A DNA stretch of 56,546 nucleotides. Source: an uncultured Bacteroidales bacterium. Its GTDB lineage: Bacteria; Bacteroidota; Bacteroidia; Bacteroidales; Muribaculaceae. The notes beneath the pieces were generated by a model. The model did not search any database and had not been told where the DNA came from. It saw only the letters and a program-made list of their open reading frames with translations. Where the stretch lies: positions 1 to 56,546 of the forward strand of contig CACXLJ010000012.1 of the NCBI GenBank assembly GCA_902768435.1, in the 5' to 3' direction. The position numbers and the translations under genes were made by a program. Shown in pieces: positions 44,660 through 53,308 of this stretch (position 1 is its first letter; every line of letters begins with the position of its first letter).

Positions 44660-45934
44660 TTAAGAGTTTACCATCGGCAGGAATTCGGCCAGCACATACA
44701 TGCTGCCGCCCACAAACACAAAGTCGTCCTCGTTGGCATCGGCCATCGCGGCACGATAGGCGGCCACCACCGTTTCAAAAGTCCGCCCTTGAAGCCCCTT
44801 TTGAGCAGCAAGTTCGGCCAGTTCGGTTGCCTTCATGGCGCGCGAAGTGCTTGCCTGTGTGAAGTAGTACTGCGCCCGTTTGGGAAGCATCTCGAGCAAG
44901 TGCTGCACATCCTTGTCGGCCATGAAACCTATCACCACACGCAGCACATTGCACTGCTGACGCTTGAGTTGCTCCATGAGTTGCGGGAAAGCTCCAATAT
45001 TATGCCCCGAGTCGCACACCACACGAGGCTTGTCGTGCACCTGCATCCAGCGGCCCACCAGGCCCGTCATCAGGTGTGCATTCTCAATGCCGGCTTTCAC
45101 GCTCTCGGCAGGAATGTGCACCCCTTGTTCACGCAGCACAGCCAGCGCAGTGAGCACGGTGTTGATGTTGGCCACCTGATAGTCACCGGTGAGGCCTGCC
45201 CGCAACTTGCCGTTGTTACGCGTCTTCAACACTGCTTGCCGCGATTGCAGCACCTCGGGCTCATCTTGGGCAAAAGTGATGGGCGACTTGCCTCGCTGGG
45301 CAGCATCGGCAAACACATCGTGGGTTTCCTCGCACGACTCCCCTATCACCACAGGCACACAGGGCTTGATGATGCCAGCCTTCTCCCCCGCCACCTGAGC
45401 AAGGGTGTCGCCCAGGAACTGCGTGTGGTCGAGGGCAATGTTGGTAATCACGCTCAATATGGGCGTGATGATATTGGTACTGTCGAGCCTGCCACCCATA
45501 CCCACCTCAATCACGGCATAATCTACCTCACATTGCGCGAAGTAGTCCATTGCCATGGTCGATGTGAGTTCGAAAAACGAGGGTGCTCCATCGTAGTGCA
45601 TTTCAAAATATCGCTCCATGAACTCCACCACCTTGTGGCGCGGAATCATGCCGCCGTTCACCCTGATGCGCTCCCTGAAGTCGATGAAGTGAGGCGAGGT
45701 GAACAGGCCCACCTTGTAACCGGCCATCTGCAACACAGCGGCTATCATCGACGACACACTGCCCTTGCCGTTGGTTCCCGCCACATGAATGCAACGATAT
45801 TTCTTGTGCGGATTGCCGAAGAGGTCGTCAAGGTCGCGACTCGTCTGCAGGCCGGGCTTGTAACCGCCTGCCCCTTGCCGCTCGTACGACGGCAACTGGC
45901 TGAACAGGTAATCTATTGTTTCTTGATAAGTCAT
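44660..45934 (-). CDS. folC: Bifunctional dihydrofolate/folylpolyglutamate synthase
   Basis: This 424-residue Mur-ligase-type enzyme adds glutamate to dihydropteroate and to tetrahydrofolates. The start is ATG 45934 (an upstream TTG was rejected). Visible motifs are the P-loop VAGTNGKGSVSSM, the DLTSPHF-type loop GLFTSPHF...ERIRVNG, the acidic VIEVGMGGRLDSTN, and the second-domain signature VCDSGHNIGA. It is downstream of the chromate transporter pair on the same strand (13 bp gap), so probably cotranscribed. Confidence 0.95.
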   Translation of the reverse strand: MTYQETIDYLFSQLPSYERQGAGGYKPGLQTSRDLDDLFGNPHKKYRCIHVAGTNGKGSVSSMIAAVLQMAGYKVGLFTSPHFIDFRERIRVNGGMIPRHKVVEFMERYFEMHYDGAPSFFELTSTMAMDYFAQCEVDYAVIEVGMGGRLDSTNIITPILSVITNIALDHTQFLGDTLAQVAGEKAGIIKPCVPVVIGESCEETHDVFADAAQRGKSPITFAQDEPEVLQSRQAVLKTRNNGKLRAGLTGDYQVANINTVLTALAVLREQGVHIPAESVKAGIENAHLMTGLVGRWMQVHDKPRVVCDSGHNIGAFPQLMEQLKRQQCNVLRVVIGFMADKDVQHLLEMLPKRAQYYFTQASTSRAMKATELAELAAQKGLQGRTFETVVAAYRAAMADANEDDFVFVGGSMYVLAEFLPMVNS

Positions 45935-45947
45935 AGTCGTTTTGAGT

Positions 45948-46496
45948 TTAAAAAAGGAAATAACCGACAATGCCTGCCGCTATGATGATGAGTATGGGAT
46001 GAATGCGCGTGAAATACACCACACTGAACGAGGCGATGCAAATGAGCACCGATTTCACAATATCGGGCGTTACATACCCGAAGTTCTCTCCGTTCATGAG
46101 CAGCAGCGCAGCCGACGCTATCAGGCCCACCACCACTGGCCTCAGCCCCAGCAGCGCACCCTGGATGAAGGCACTCTCGTGGTGGCGGCTGATGTAATGG
46201 CTCGCCATGAGCACCAGCACAAACGGCGGCAGCACCACCGTGATCGTGGCCAGAACCGAGCCCCACACGCTGCCTGTAGCGGCAAAGCCAATGTAGGTGG
46301 CACTGTTGATGCCTATGGGGCCGGGAGTCATCTGCGAGATGGCCACAATGTCGGTAAAAGTCTGGTTGGTAATCTGCGGGCACCACGACGAGCCCACAAT
46401 CTCGCTCTGGATGAGCGACAGCATGGCATAGCCGCCGCCGAACCCGAACAGCCCGATTTTCAAGTATGCCCATATGAGTCGCAAGTAGGTCTCCAT
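45948..46496 (-). CDS. Chromate transporter family, short-chain subunit 2
   Basis: This 182-residue half-size CHR protein starts at ATG 46496. The signature FGFGGGYAMLSLIQSEIV and the MTPGPIGINSATYIGF motif define the CHR domain, with about six predicted helices. Short-chain CHR proteins usually work as a pair encoded side by side, as here with the upstream gene (6 bp between the stop and this start). They have been linked to chromate or sulfate-type anion export; the physiological substrate in this organism is unknown. Confidence 0.9.
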   Translation of the reverse strand: METYLRLIWAYLKIGLFGFGGGYAMLSLIQSEIVGSSWCPQITNQTFTDIVAISQMTPGPIGINSATYIGFAATGSVWGSVLATITVVLPPFVLVLMASHYISRHHESAFIQGALLGLRPVVVGLIASAALLLMNGENFGYVTPDIVKSVLICIASFSVVYFTRIHPILIIIAAGIVGYFLF

Positions 46497-46501
46497 CACA
46501 G

Positions 46502-47065
46502 TCACGATTTAGTGGGAATTGAACGATGCGTGTAGACCAGGTAGCCCACAACAGCACCCAGCACAATGTACACGATAGGATTAGACACCACAGGAAGGCC
46601 CGAGTAGATGAGCAGCGCCACAGCCACCGGAATGATTATCGTCTTCCAGGTGATACCCGCTGTGCGTGCTGTTGTAATCACCGGAGCAATGATGAGTGCC
46701 ACCACTGCCGGCCTGATGCCCTTGAAGATGCGCGAGAGCACCTCGTTGTTCTTGATGGCGTCGGGAGTCAAGTACAGCGCAATGAGCAAGATGATGACGA
46801 ACGACGGCAGAATGGTGCCCAATGCTGCAGCAATACTGCCTTTCAGGCCACGCAAGCGGTCGCCCACCACCGTAGAGATGTTCACCGCCAAAATACCGGG
46901 CATCGACTGTGCCACGGCAAGCAGGTCAAGAAAATCCTCTTTCTCGATCCAGCGGTGATTCTCCACAATTTCACGCTGAATGATAGATATCATCGCCCAG
47001 CCGCCACCAAAAGTGAACAGCCCTATCTTGAAAAAGGTGAAAAACAACTCGATATATAGTTTCAT
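46502..47065 (-). CDS. Chromate transporter family, short-chain subunit 1
   Basis: This 187-residue half-size CHR protein has the FTFGGGWAMISIIQREIV signature and MPGILAVNISTVVG, the counterpart of the PGP motif in subunit 2. About six membrane helices are predicted. It is the first gene of the three-gene unit subunit 1, subunit 2, folC. A minus-strand TAATTTTG at 47100-47107 is a likely -7 box, 35 bp before the start. Confidence 0.9.
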   Translation of the reverse strand: MKLYIELFFTFFKIGLFTFGGGWAMISIIQREIVENHRWIEKEDFLDLLAVAQSMPGILAVNISTVVGDRLRGLKGSIAAALGTILPSFVIILLIALYLTPDAIKNNEVLSRIFKGIRPAVVALIIAPVITTARTAGITWKTIIIPVAVALLIYSGLPVVSNPIVYIVLGAVVGYLVYTHRSIPTKS

Positions 47066-47099
47066 AGTAGTTTTTAATGCAAATCGCGCTTTGATGCTA

Positions 47100-47137
47100 C
47101 AAAATTACTTTTTTTCCAAGAAAAAATTGTATTTTTG
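47100..47137. promoter_or_regulatory. Divergent -7 boxes (chr operon and Omp85-like gene)
   Basis: The minus-strand TAATTTTG (47100-47107) faces the chromate transporter genes. The plus-strand TATTTTTG (47130-47137) is 30 bp before ATG 47167. Neither has an obvious TTG at the ideal distance. Confidence 0.5.
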
Positions 47138-47166
47138 CACATTAGATTTATATAATTTATCTACCA

Positions 47167-48354
47167 ATGTGTAAGTTTAGGACCATTATCACAATAATTG
47201 CCGTTGCTTGCATCTCATGCGCTGCTGCTCAGGATCTCGTACTCATCGACTCCATCCCTGTCGCCGGTGTTGTAAAAAGCGACACCATTGCGCCTCCTGT
47301 CAAGAAGAAGAACCTGTGGCAGTCAATCAAGAACTATTTGGCGCTCGACGGCGGCAACAAGACTGGCTCCGACCTCAACAAGGTGAATGTGCTGGGCGGT
47401 CCCTTCTACGACAATCAGGCGGGCTTCGGTATCGCACTCATGGCAGGCGGCAACTTCAAGTTCCGAAACGACTCCATCTCGTTGCCCTCCACTTCGCAAC
47501 TCTATTTCAACATCAGCACCAAGGGATTTTGGAAAGTCGGCCTCTACGGCTCCTTCTTCCTCAACCAGAACAAGTGGCGCATCAACTACGACATGAGTTA
47601 CGAGAACATGCCCTCCTACTTTTATGGTATGGGCTTTGAGAATGGCGACAACGAAGACAACAAGACCATGCAACACAAGCACTTAGGCCTCTTCCATGTC
47701 GAAGGACTCATGAAGGTGACAGGCGCCCTCAAGGTGGGTCCTGCCATCAGGTGGAACTATGTGAACAGCGACACCATTGCCCGGCCCGAACTGCTCGAGG
47801 GGCAAGACCGCATTTTGCGCAACTATGGTTTTGGATTTGTGGCCGAATATGACACGCGCGACAACATGAAAGATGCCTATAGCGGCTGGTATGCCTATGG
47901 CGGCGTACTCTTCCGTCCTAAATTCCTGTGGAACAAATATGCCTTCACCACACTTGACCTGCGCCTGCGCCATTACAAGCAGGTGTGGAAAGGCGGTGTG
48001 CTGGCAGGCGACCTCTATGCCCTGTTCAACTTCGGCAACCCCTCGTGGGCCATGATGTCGCAAGTGGGCAACTCTAACCGCATGCGCGGCTACTACACGG
48101 GCCGTTACCGCGACAAGCACATGATTAACCTGCAACTCGAACTTCGGCAGCACATCTGGGGTCGTCATGGCATTGCGCTATGGGCGGGCGTGGGCAATGT
48201 GTTCCACGACGCCGACTCATTCGGCAAACTGCTGCCCAACTTCGGCATCGGCTACCGATTCGCCTTCCGCCGCCGCATGAACATCCGTCTTGACTTCGGC
48301 ATTGGCAAAAACTGGCAAAACGGCTTTGTTTTCAACATCAACGAGGCATTTTAA
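47167..48354 (+). CDS. Omp85/BamA-type outer-membrane barrel lacking POTRA domains
   Basis: This 395-residue protein has a signal peptide (cleavage near CAAAQ). The body is the C-terminal surface-antigen (D15) barrel: strands such as RGYYTGRYRDKHMINLQLELRQ (the conserved RGY..G..RD loop of Omp85 proteins) and the ending ...LDFGIGKNWQNGFVFNINEAF, with a terminal aromatic. No POTRA repeats precede the barrel. Function is unknown; Omp85 barrels without POTRA domains are common in Bacteroidota. Confidence 0.82.
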   Translation: MCKFRTIITIIAVACISCAAAQDLVLIDSIPVAGVVKSDTIAPPVKKKNLWQSIKNYLALDGGNKTGSDLNKVNVLGGPFYDNQAGFGIALMAGGNFKFRNDSISLPSTSQLYFNISTKGFWKVGLYGSFFLNQNKWRINYDMSYENMPSYFYGMGFENGDNEDNKTMQHKHLGLFHVEGLMKVTGALKVGPAIRWNYVNSDTIARPELLEGQDRILRNYGFGFVAEYDTRDNMKDAYSGWYAYGGVLFRPKFLWNKYAFTTLDLRLRHYKQVWKGGVLAGDLYALFNFGNPSWAMMSQVGNSNRMRGYYTGRYRDKHMINLQLELRQHIWGRHGIALWAGVGNVFHDADSFGKLLPNFGIGYRFAFRRRMNIRLDFGIGKNWQNGFVFNINEAF

Positions 48355-48380
48355 ACAATCACGACAACCTTAATATTAAA

Positions 48381-48410
48381 TACTCCAAATACTCCAAATA
48401 CTCCAAATAC
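48381..48410 (+). repeat. 9-bp tandem repeat upstream of the phosphoethanolamine transferase gene
   Basis: TACTCCAAA is repeated exactly three times (48381, 48390, 48399), then a partial TACT. It ends 6 bp before the ATG at 48416, so it forms the immediate 5' untranslated region and could vary in copy number. Confidence 0.85.
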
Positions 48411-48415
48411 TGAAC

Positions 48416-50128
48416 ATGAAACTATTCGACAAGATATATGACATAGCCAAGAATCAACGCATATTGTTTTGGACATTTATGGCCATGGCCATTTTGCCCA
48501 ATTTCATCATGTTTTTCACCGAGTCCACTTCGGTGCTCACACGCATCATCAACATAGTGCTCCCACTCGGTTTCTACTGGTTCGCACTCACGCTCAACAA
48601 GAAACCCGGCAAGATGTTCTGGTGGCTCTTCATTTTCATGTTTATCGATGCGTTCCAGATTGTGCTGCTCTACCTCTTCGGCGAGTCGCCCATTGCCGTC
48701 GACATGTTTCTCAATGTGGTCACCACCAATGTGACCGAGGCCACCGAGCTGCTCGCCAACCTGTTGCCTGCTGTCATCTTCGTGGTCATCATCTATGTCA
48801 CGGGCATCGTGCTCTCCATCTTCTCCCTGTTCAACAAAGAAGAACTGCCCCACAGTTTCCGCCGTGCACACAAGCGCATTGCCATAGGCATCCTAATCGT
48901 TGCAGCCATTCTGCTCGGCGTGAACTATGGCATCGACAAAAAGTTCAAGATTCAGAACGATATCTTCCCCGTCAACGGTTTCTACAACCTCGTGCTCTCG
49001 GGCGTGCGCACCACACAGTCAATCAAATATGAAAGTGCGTCAAAGGACTTTACTTATAAGGCACGCTCCACTCGTCCCGACTCCATTCCTGAGGTGTATG
49101 TGCTGGTGGTGGGCGAGACGGCCCGTGCCGACAACTTTGGCATCTACGGTTACAATCGCAACACCACCCCACGGCTTCAAGCCATGGCCGACAGCATCGT
49201 CTACTACGAAGACGCCATCACCATGAGCAACACCACGCACAAGAGCGTGCCGCTGCTCCTCACCTCGGTGGGATGCGAAGACGACTTCGACCAGGTTTAC
49301 CAGCGTAAAGGCATCATCAGCGCCTATAACGAGGCGGGCTACAGCACCGCTTTCTACTCCAATCAGCGACGCAACCACTCGCTCATCGACTTCCTGGGAT
49401 GCGAGGCGCAAGATGTCAACTTCCTCAAAGACGACCTGCCACTCACTGCCCAGCTGAGCGATGAGGAACTGCTCAGGCCTCTCAAGAAGAAACTCGAAGA
49501 GCACACCTCAGGCAAACTCTTCATCGTGCTCCACTGCTACGGCTCGCACTTTAATTACAAAGATCGCTATGACAAGGGCGCGGGCGTGTTCCTGCCCGAC
49601 AATGTGACCTCGGCCAAGAAGAAGTTCCGTAAAGAACTCATGAACGCCTACGACAACACCATTTATCACACCGACGCATTGATTGCGGGGGTTATTGACT
49701 TGCTTGCGGGCAAGCACATGCCTGCGGCCATGATTTATGTGAGCGACCACGGCGAAGACATTTTTGATGACGATCGCGGACGCTTCTTGCACGCATCGCC
49801 CCTGCCCACCTACTATCAGCTGCGCGTGCCCTTCATCGTCTGGGCTTCGCAGGAGTGGAAAGACATCTACACCGACCAGTGGCTGCAGCTCAACGAGCAC
49901 CGCAACCTGCCCATTTCCACCAACCGCATCACCTTCCACACCATGCTCAGCATGAGCGGCATCACCTCGCCCTATTACAAAGAGAATGAAGCCCTCACCA
50001 GCGACTCGTTTAAAGTCACCCCAAGGCGTTATGTCAACGACCACAACGAGTACCGCACCATGGACGATGCCGGCCTCAAAGACCTCGACATCGAGCAGTT
50101 CCGCCTCCACCGCCTCCAGTTCCCCTGA
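48416..50128 (+). CDS. Phosphoethanolamine transferase (EptA/sulfatase family)
   Basis: This 570-residue inner-membrane enzyme transfers phosphoethanolamine from phosphatidylethanolamine to lipid A or another envelope glycolipid. Five hydrophobic helices (about residues 17-170) precede a periplasmic alkaline-phosphatase-superfamily domain with VVGETARADNFGIYGYNRNT (metal-binding Glu234), the nucleophile region MSNTTHKSVP (Thr273/274) and SDHGEDIFDD, which supplies the metal-binding Asp and His. The likely effect is a reduced negative charge of lipid A, relevant to cationic peptide resistance. The acceptor is inferred from the family. Confidence 0.9.
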   Translation: MKLFDKIYDIAKNQRILFWTFMAMAILPNFIMFFTESTSVLTRIINIVLPLGFYWFALTLNKKPGKMFWWLFIFMFIDAFQIVLLYLFGESPIAVDMFLNVVTTNVTEATELLANLLPAVIFVVIIYVTGIVLSIFSLFNKEELPHSFRRAHKRIAIGILIVAAILLGVNYGIDKKFKIQNDIFPVNGFYNLVLSGVRTTQSIKYESASKDFTYKARSTRPDSIPEVYVLVVGETARADNFGIYGYNRNTTPRLQAMADSIVYYEDAITMSNTTHKSVPLLLTSVGCEDDFDQVYQRKGIISAYNEAGYSTAFYSNQRRNHSLIDFLGCEAQDVNFLKDDLPLTAQLSDEELLRPLKKKLEEHTSGKLFIVLHCYGSHFNYKDRYDKGAGVFLPDNVTSAKKKFRKELMNAYDNTIYHTDALIAGVIDLLAGKHMPAAMIYVSDHGEDIFDDDRGRFLHASPLPTYYQLRVPFIVWASQEWKDIYTDQWLQLNEHRNLPISTNRITFHTMLSMSGITSPYYKENEALTSDSFKVTPRRYVNDHNEYRTMDDAGLKDLDIEQFRLHRLQFP

Positions 50129-50180
50129 TAGCAAACAACCAAGGCAAGGAATCTCTTGCTCACATCAACAATAACACTCA

Positions 50181-50221
50181 AAAAGGTAACATCTATGAAA
50201 CTTTCATTCATAGAACCTTTT
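50181..50221 (+). terminator. Hairpin between the transferase and GH3 genes
   Basis: TCTATGAA (50192-50199) pairs with TTCATAGA (50207-50214), and outer AAAAGGT pairs with ACCTTTT across a 4-nt bulge. It is followed only by TTTT, so the terminator call is moderate. Confidence 0.5.
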
Positions 50222-50240
50222 GAAACCAAACTATGCAACT

Positions 50241-51443
50241 ATGATGATTATTGATAGACTCTCGAAGCAGCTTTCGATTAGCCTCTTCATCCTCATGGCG
50301 GCCATGATGGCTGCCTGCAGTAGCGACAACAACAGCAACAATGAGCCGAACCCCACGCCCACCGACCCGGTCGAAGAACAACTTGCTCAAATGTCCTTGA
50401 GGCAGAAGGTGGGACAAATGTTCGTCATTCGCCCCGAAGCCCTGCTCGTCGGCATGGACGAGATTCACGATGTCACCGCCAATGCCGTGACACAACTCAC
50501 CGATGGCATGGTGACCATCGACCGCGACTATCCCGTCGGAGGCATCATCCTCTATGCCCACAACATCACCACCCCCTCTCAAATCACTACCTTCACCAAG
50601 CAGCTGCACTCCCTGCCGGGCGACCCGCTGCTGTGCATCGATGAAGAGGGCGGACGCGTGGCCCGCATTGGCCGCAACAAGAACTTCAATGTACCAAAAT
50701 ATGCCAGCATGTGGGCCATCGGTGCCACGGGCAATCCATTCAATGCCCAGCAGGCCGGTGCCTCGATTGGCAGCTATCTGCGGCTCTACGGCTTCGATGT
50801 TGACTTAGCTCCTGTTGCCGATGTCAACACCAATCCCGAGAATGTGGTCATAGGTGACCGTGCTTTCAGCGACGATCCTGCCGTGGCAGCAAGCATGGTC
50901 GAGGCCTTCCTCAACGGCATACACAGCAGCCATGTCTCAGGATGCCTCAAGCACTTCCCCGGGCACGGCGACACCAAGACCGACACCCACTATGGCTATG
51001 CCGAAACCAAGAAGACCTGGCAAGATATGCTCAACTGCGAGATGGTTCCCTTCATAGCAGGCATCAAAGCTGGCGCACAATTCATCATGACGGCACACAT
51101 TGCTGCGCCCAATATCACAGGCAATAGCGACCCCGCCACCATGTCTTCTGTCATACTCCAAGACAAGTTGCGAGGTGAGCTTGGTTTCGAAGGCATCATC
51201 ATCACCGATGCCATGGAGATGGGAGCCATCACTTCCCAGTACACAAATACCGAAGCTACCATCGGTGCTATCAAAGCAGGCGTAGACATCATACTCGGCC
51301 CCCACAACTACAAAAAGGCCTTCGATGCCGTGGTTGAAGCCGTAAAGAACGGAGAAATCAGCGAAAAGCGCATCGACGAGAGCGTGCGACGCATCTTGCG
51401 CGTCAAGCAGGCACGCACCCTTTGGCCGCGCTACACAAATTGA
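50241..51443 (+). CDS. Glycoside hydrolase family 3 lipoprotein, probable beta-N-acetylhexosaminidase
   Basis: This 400-residue protein starts at ATG 50241. The lipobox MAAC (Cys ~27) is followed by a Ser/Asn/Pro linker, suggesting a surface or periplasmic lipoprotein. The GH3 TIM barrel shows PVGGIILYAHN, CIDEEGGRVARI, the NagZ-type catalytic loop KHFPGHGDTKTDTHYGY (His and Asp acid/base) and the nucleophile in IITDAMEMGAI. No second domain is present, as in NagZ-type enzymes. Probable substrates are GlcNAc-containing peptidoglycan or host glycans. Confidence 0.92.
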   Translation: MMIIDRLSKQLSISLFILMAAMMAACSSDNNSNNEPNPTPTDPVEEQLAQMSLRQKVGQMFVIRPEALLVGMDEIHDVTANAVTQLTDGMVTIDRDYPVGGIILYAHNITTPSQITTFTKQLHSLPGDPLLCIDEEGGRVARIGRNKNFNVPKYASMWAIGATGNPFNAQQAGASIGSYLRLYGFDVDLAPVADVNTNPENVVIGDRAFSDDPAVAASMVEAFLNGIHSSHVSGCLKHFPGHGDTKTDTHYGYAETKKTWQDMLNCEMVPFIAGIKAGAQFIMTAHIAAPNITGNSDPATMSSVILQDKLRGELGFEGIIITDAMEMGAITSQYTNTEATIGAIKAGVDIILGPHNYKKAFDAVVEAVKNGEISEKRIDESVRRILRVKQARTLWPRYTN

Positions 51444-51499
51444 TTTGCTTTTCTTCAAATCATGCACTATTTTTGTATCAATTAGGCTGCATAAAAAAG

Positions 51500-51543
51500 T
51501 TACATCTTTGTAACTTACATTTGTGTAACTTTTCGTATCTTTG
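51500..51543 (+). promoter_or_regulatory. pyrKD promoter with two tandem palindromic operators
   Basis: The -7 box TATCTTTG is at 51536-51543. Two 14-bp palindromes TTACA-N4-TGTAA lie at 51500-51513 and 51515-51528, occupying the -33 region. The 5-N4-5 geometry resembles Crp/Fnr-type sites, but the regulator is not identified. Confidence 0.65.
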
Positions 51544-51595
51544 CAATAACATGCAGCTTCTATCTGATACACATTCTTTATAATGACACAATAGA

Positions 51596-52381
51596 ATGAC
51601 TGAAAACAAGAAACATATACTCGACTTTACCGTGAGGCAGAACCTGAGGCTCGGCACCAACTATGCCCTGCTCAAGCTCATGCCCACCGGTGGCCAACTG
51701 CCTCCCTGTGAGCCTGGCCAGTTTGCCCAGGTGCTGGTGCCTAACAGCAAGAACACCTTCTTGCGCAGGCCCATCTCCATCTGCAACATCGACCCTAACG
51801 AGAATCTGCTCTGGCTGCTTGTGCGCCGTGCTGGCGAGGGCACTGCTGCCCTGTGCGACCTGCACGAGGGCGAAACCCTCAATGTGATGCTACCGCTGGG
51901 CCATGGCTTCACCTTGCATCGCGACGGCACCACGCTGCTCGTGGGCGGTGGTGTGGGCGTGGCACCCCTGCTCATGCTGGGCAAGGTACTCAAGGAGCAA
52001 GGTATGCAGCCTGAGTTCCTGCTGGGAGCGCGCACTGAAAACGATTTGCTCATGCTTGACAAATTCAATGAATTGGGGCCAGTGCACATCACTACCGACG
52101 ACGGCTCGGCCGGCGTTCACGGCGTGGTCACCAGGCATCCCGTGCTCACAGGCGGCAACATGGCCCACATTGCCTGTTGCGGCCCCATGCCCATGATGCG
52201 TGCGGTGGCGGCACTGGCTCGCCAGCAAGGCATCGACTGCGAGGTGTCGCTCGAGAATCTCATGGCGTGCGGCATGGGCGCCTGCCTGTGCTGTGTTGAA
52301 GACACTGCCGACGCCGGCAATGTGTGCGTGTGTACCGAAGGACCTGTTTTTAACATCAATCGACTCAAATGGCAAATTTAA
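51596..52381 (+). CDS. pyrK: Dihydroorotate dehydrogenase B electron-transfer subunit
   Basis: This 261-residue FAD/[2Fe-2S] protein passes electrons between NAD and the PyrD catalytic subunit in class 1B dihydroorotate dehydrogenase (pyrimidine synthesis). Motifs: FLRRPISICN (FAD-binding RxxS), LLVGGGVGVAPLL (NAD-binding), and C-terminal cysteines in CGMGACLCC plus a later VCVC segment for the [2Fe-2S] cluster. Its stop overlaps the pyrD start by 13 bp, which indicates translational coupling. Confidence 0.95.
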   Translation: MTENKKHILDFTVRQNLRLGTNYALLKLMPTGGQLPPCEPGQFAQVLVPNSKNTFLRRPISICNIDPNENLLWLLVRRAGEGTAALCDLHEGETLNVMLPLGHGFTLHRDGTTLLVGGGVGVAPLLMLGKVLKEQGMQPEFLLGARTENDLLMLDKFNELGPVHITTDDGSAGVHGVVTRHPVLTGGNMAHIACCGPMPMMRAVAALARQQGIDCEVSLENLMACGMGACLCCVEDTADAGNVCVCTEGPVFNINRLKWQI

Positions 52382-53280
52382 GCGTTAACATAGGCAATCT
52401 GCGACTCAAGAATCCCGTCATGACGGCTTCGGGCACCTTCGGCTACGGCGAAGAGTTTGCCGACCTCATCGACCTCAACCAGCTTGGCGGCATCATCGTC
52501 AAGGGAACAACCCGAATGCCTCGGCAGGGCAACCCCTATCCCCGCATGGTCGAGACGCCCAGCGGCATGCTCAATGCCGTGGGACTCCAGAACAAGGGTG
52601 TTGACCACTTTGTAGAGCACATCTATCCCCGCATCTGCGGTCTCGACACCGCCATCATCGTCAATGTGAGCGGTTCTACCATCGACGACTATGTGGCCGT
52701 GTGCGAGCGCCTCAATCCGCTGGACAAGGTCGCTGCCGTCGAAATCAACATCTCATGCCCCAATGTCAAGCAGGGCGGCATGACCTTCGGCACCACCTGC
52801 ACGGGTGCGCAAAGCGTGGTCAGCGCTTGCCGCAAGGCCTATGATGGCACCATGATTGTGAAACTCACCCCAAATGTCACCGATGTCACCGAGATAGCCC
52901 GCGCCGCTCAGGAGGCCGGAGCCGACGCCCTCTCGCTCACCAACACCTTCCTGGGTATGGCCATCGATGTCGAGCGACAGACACCCTGCCTCTCCACCAT
53001 CACCGGCGGACTCTCAGGACCCTGCATACGGCCCATTGCCGTGCGCATGGTGTGGCAGGTGGCCAAGGCGGTTAATGTCCCTGTAATAGGCCTTGGAGGC
53101 ATCATGAACGGACGCGATGCACTTGAATTCATCCTCGCCGGAGCCACCGCAGTGCAGTTCGGCACCGCCAACTTCGTCGATCCACAGGCCACCATCAAGG
53201 CCATTGGCTACATCAACGACTACCTCGACCGACACGGCCTCGACAGCGTCCCCCAGCTCATCGGCGCCCTAAAAGCATAA
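52369..53280 (+). CDS. pyrD: Dihydroorotate dehydrogenase B catalytic subunit
   Basis: This 303-residue FMN TIM barrel oxidises dihydroorotate to orotate. Family features: PVMTASGTFGYG near the N-terminus, KGTTRMPRQGNPYPRM, the NISCPNVKQGG segment with the conserved Cys base of class 1 enzymes (Cys in the FGTTCTG-type loop), and the FMN phosphate-binding GGIMNGRDALEF and GTANF segments. It is paired with pyrK as class 1B. A BspA-like gene follows after 28 bp. Confidence 0.96.
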   Translation: MANLSVNIGNLRLKNPVMTASGTFGYGEEFADLIDLNQLGGIIVKGTTRMPRQGNPYPRMVETPSGMLNAVGLQNKGVDHFVEHIYPRICGLDTAIIVNVSGSTIDDYVAVCERLNPLDKVAAVEINISCPNVKQGGMTFGTTCTGAQSVVSACRKAYDGTMIVKLTPNVTDVTEIARAAQEAGADALSLTNTFLGMAIDVERQTPCLSTITGGLSGPCIRPIAVRMVWQVAKAVNVPVIGLGGIMNGRDALEFILAGATAVQFGTANFVDPQATIKAIGYINDYLDRHGLDSVPQLIGALKA

Positions 53281-53308
53281 ATAATCACAGATAAACCCTC
53301 TCAGCACA

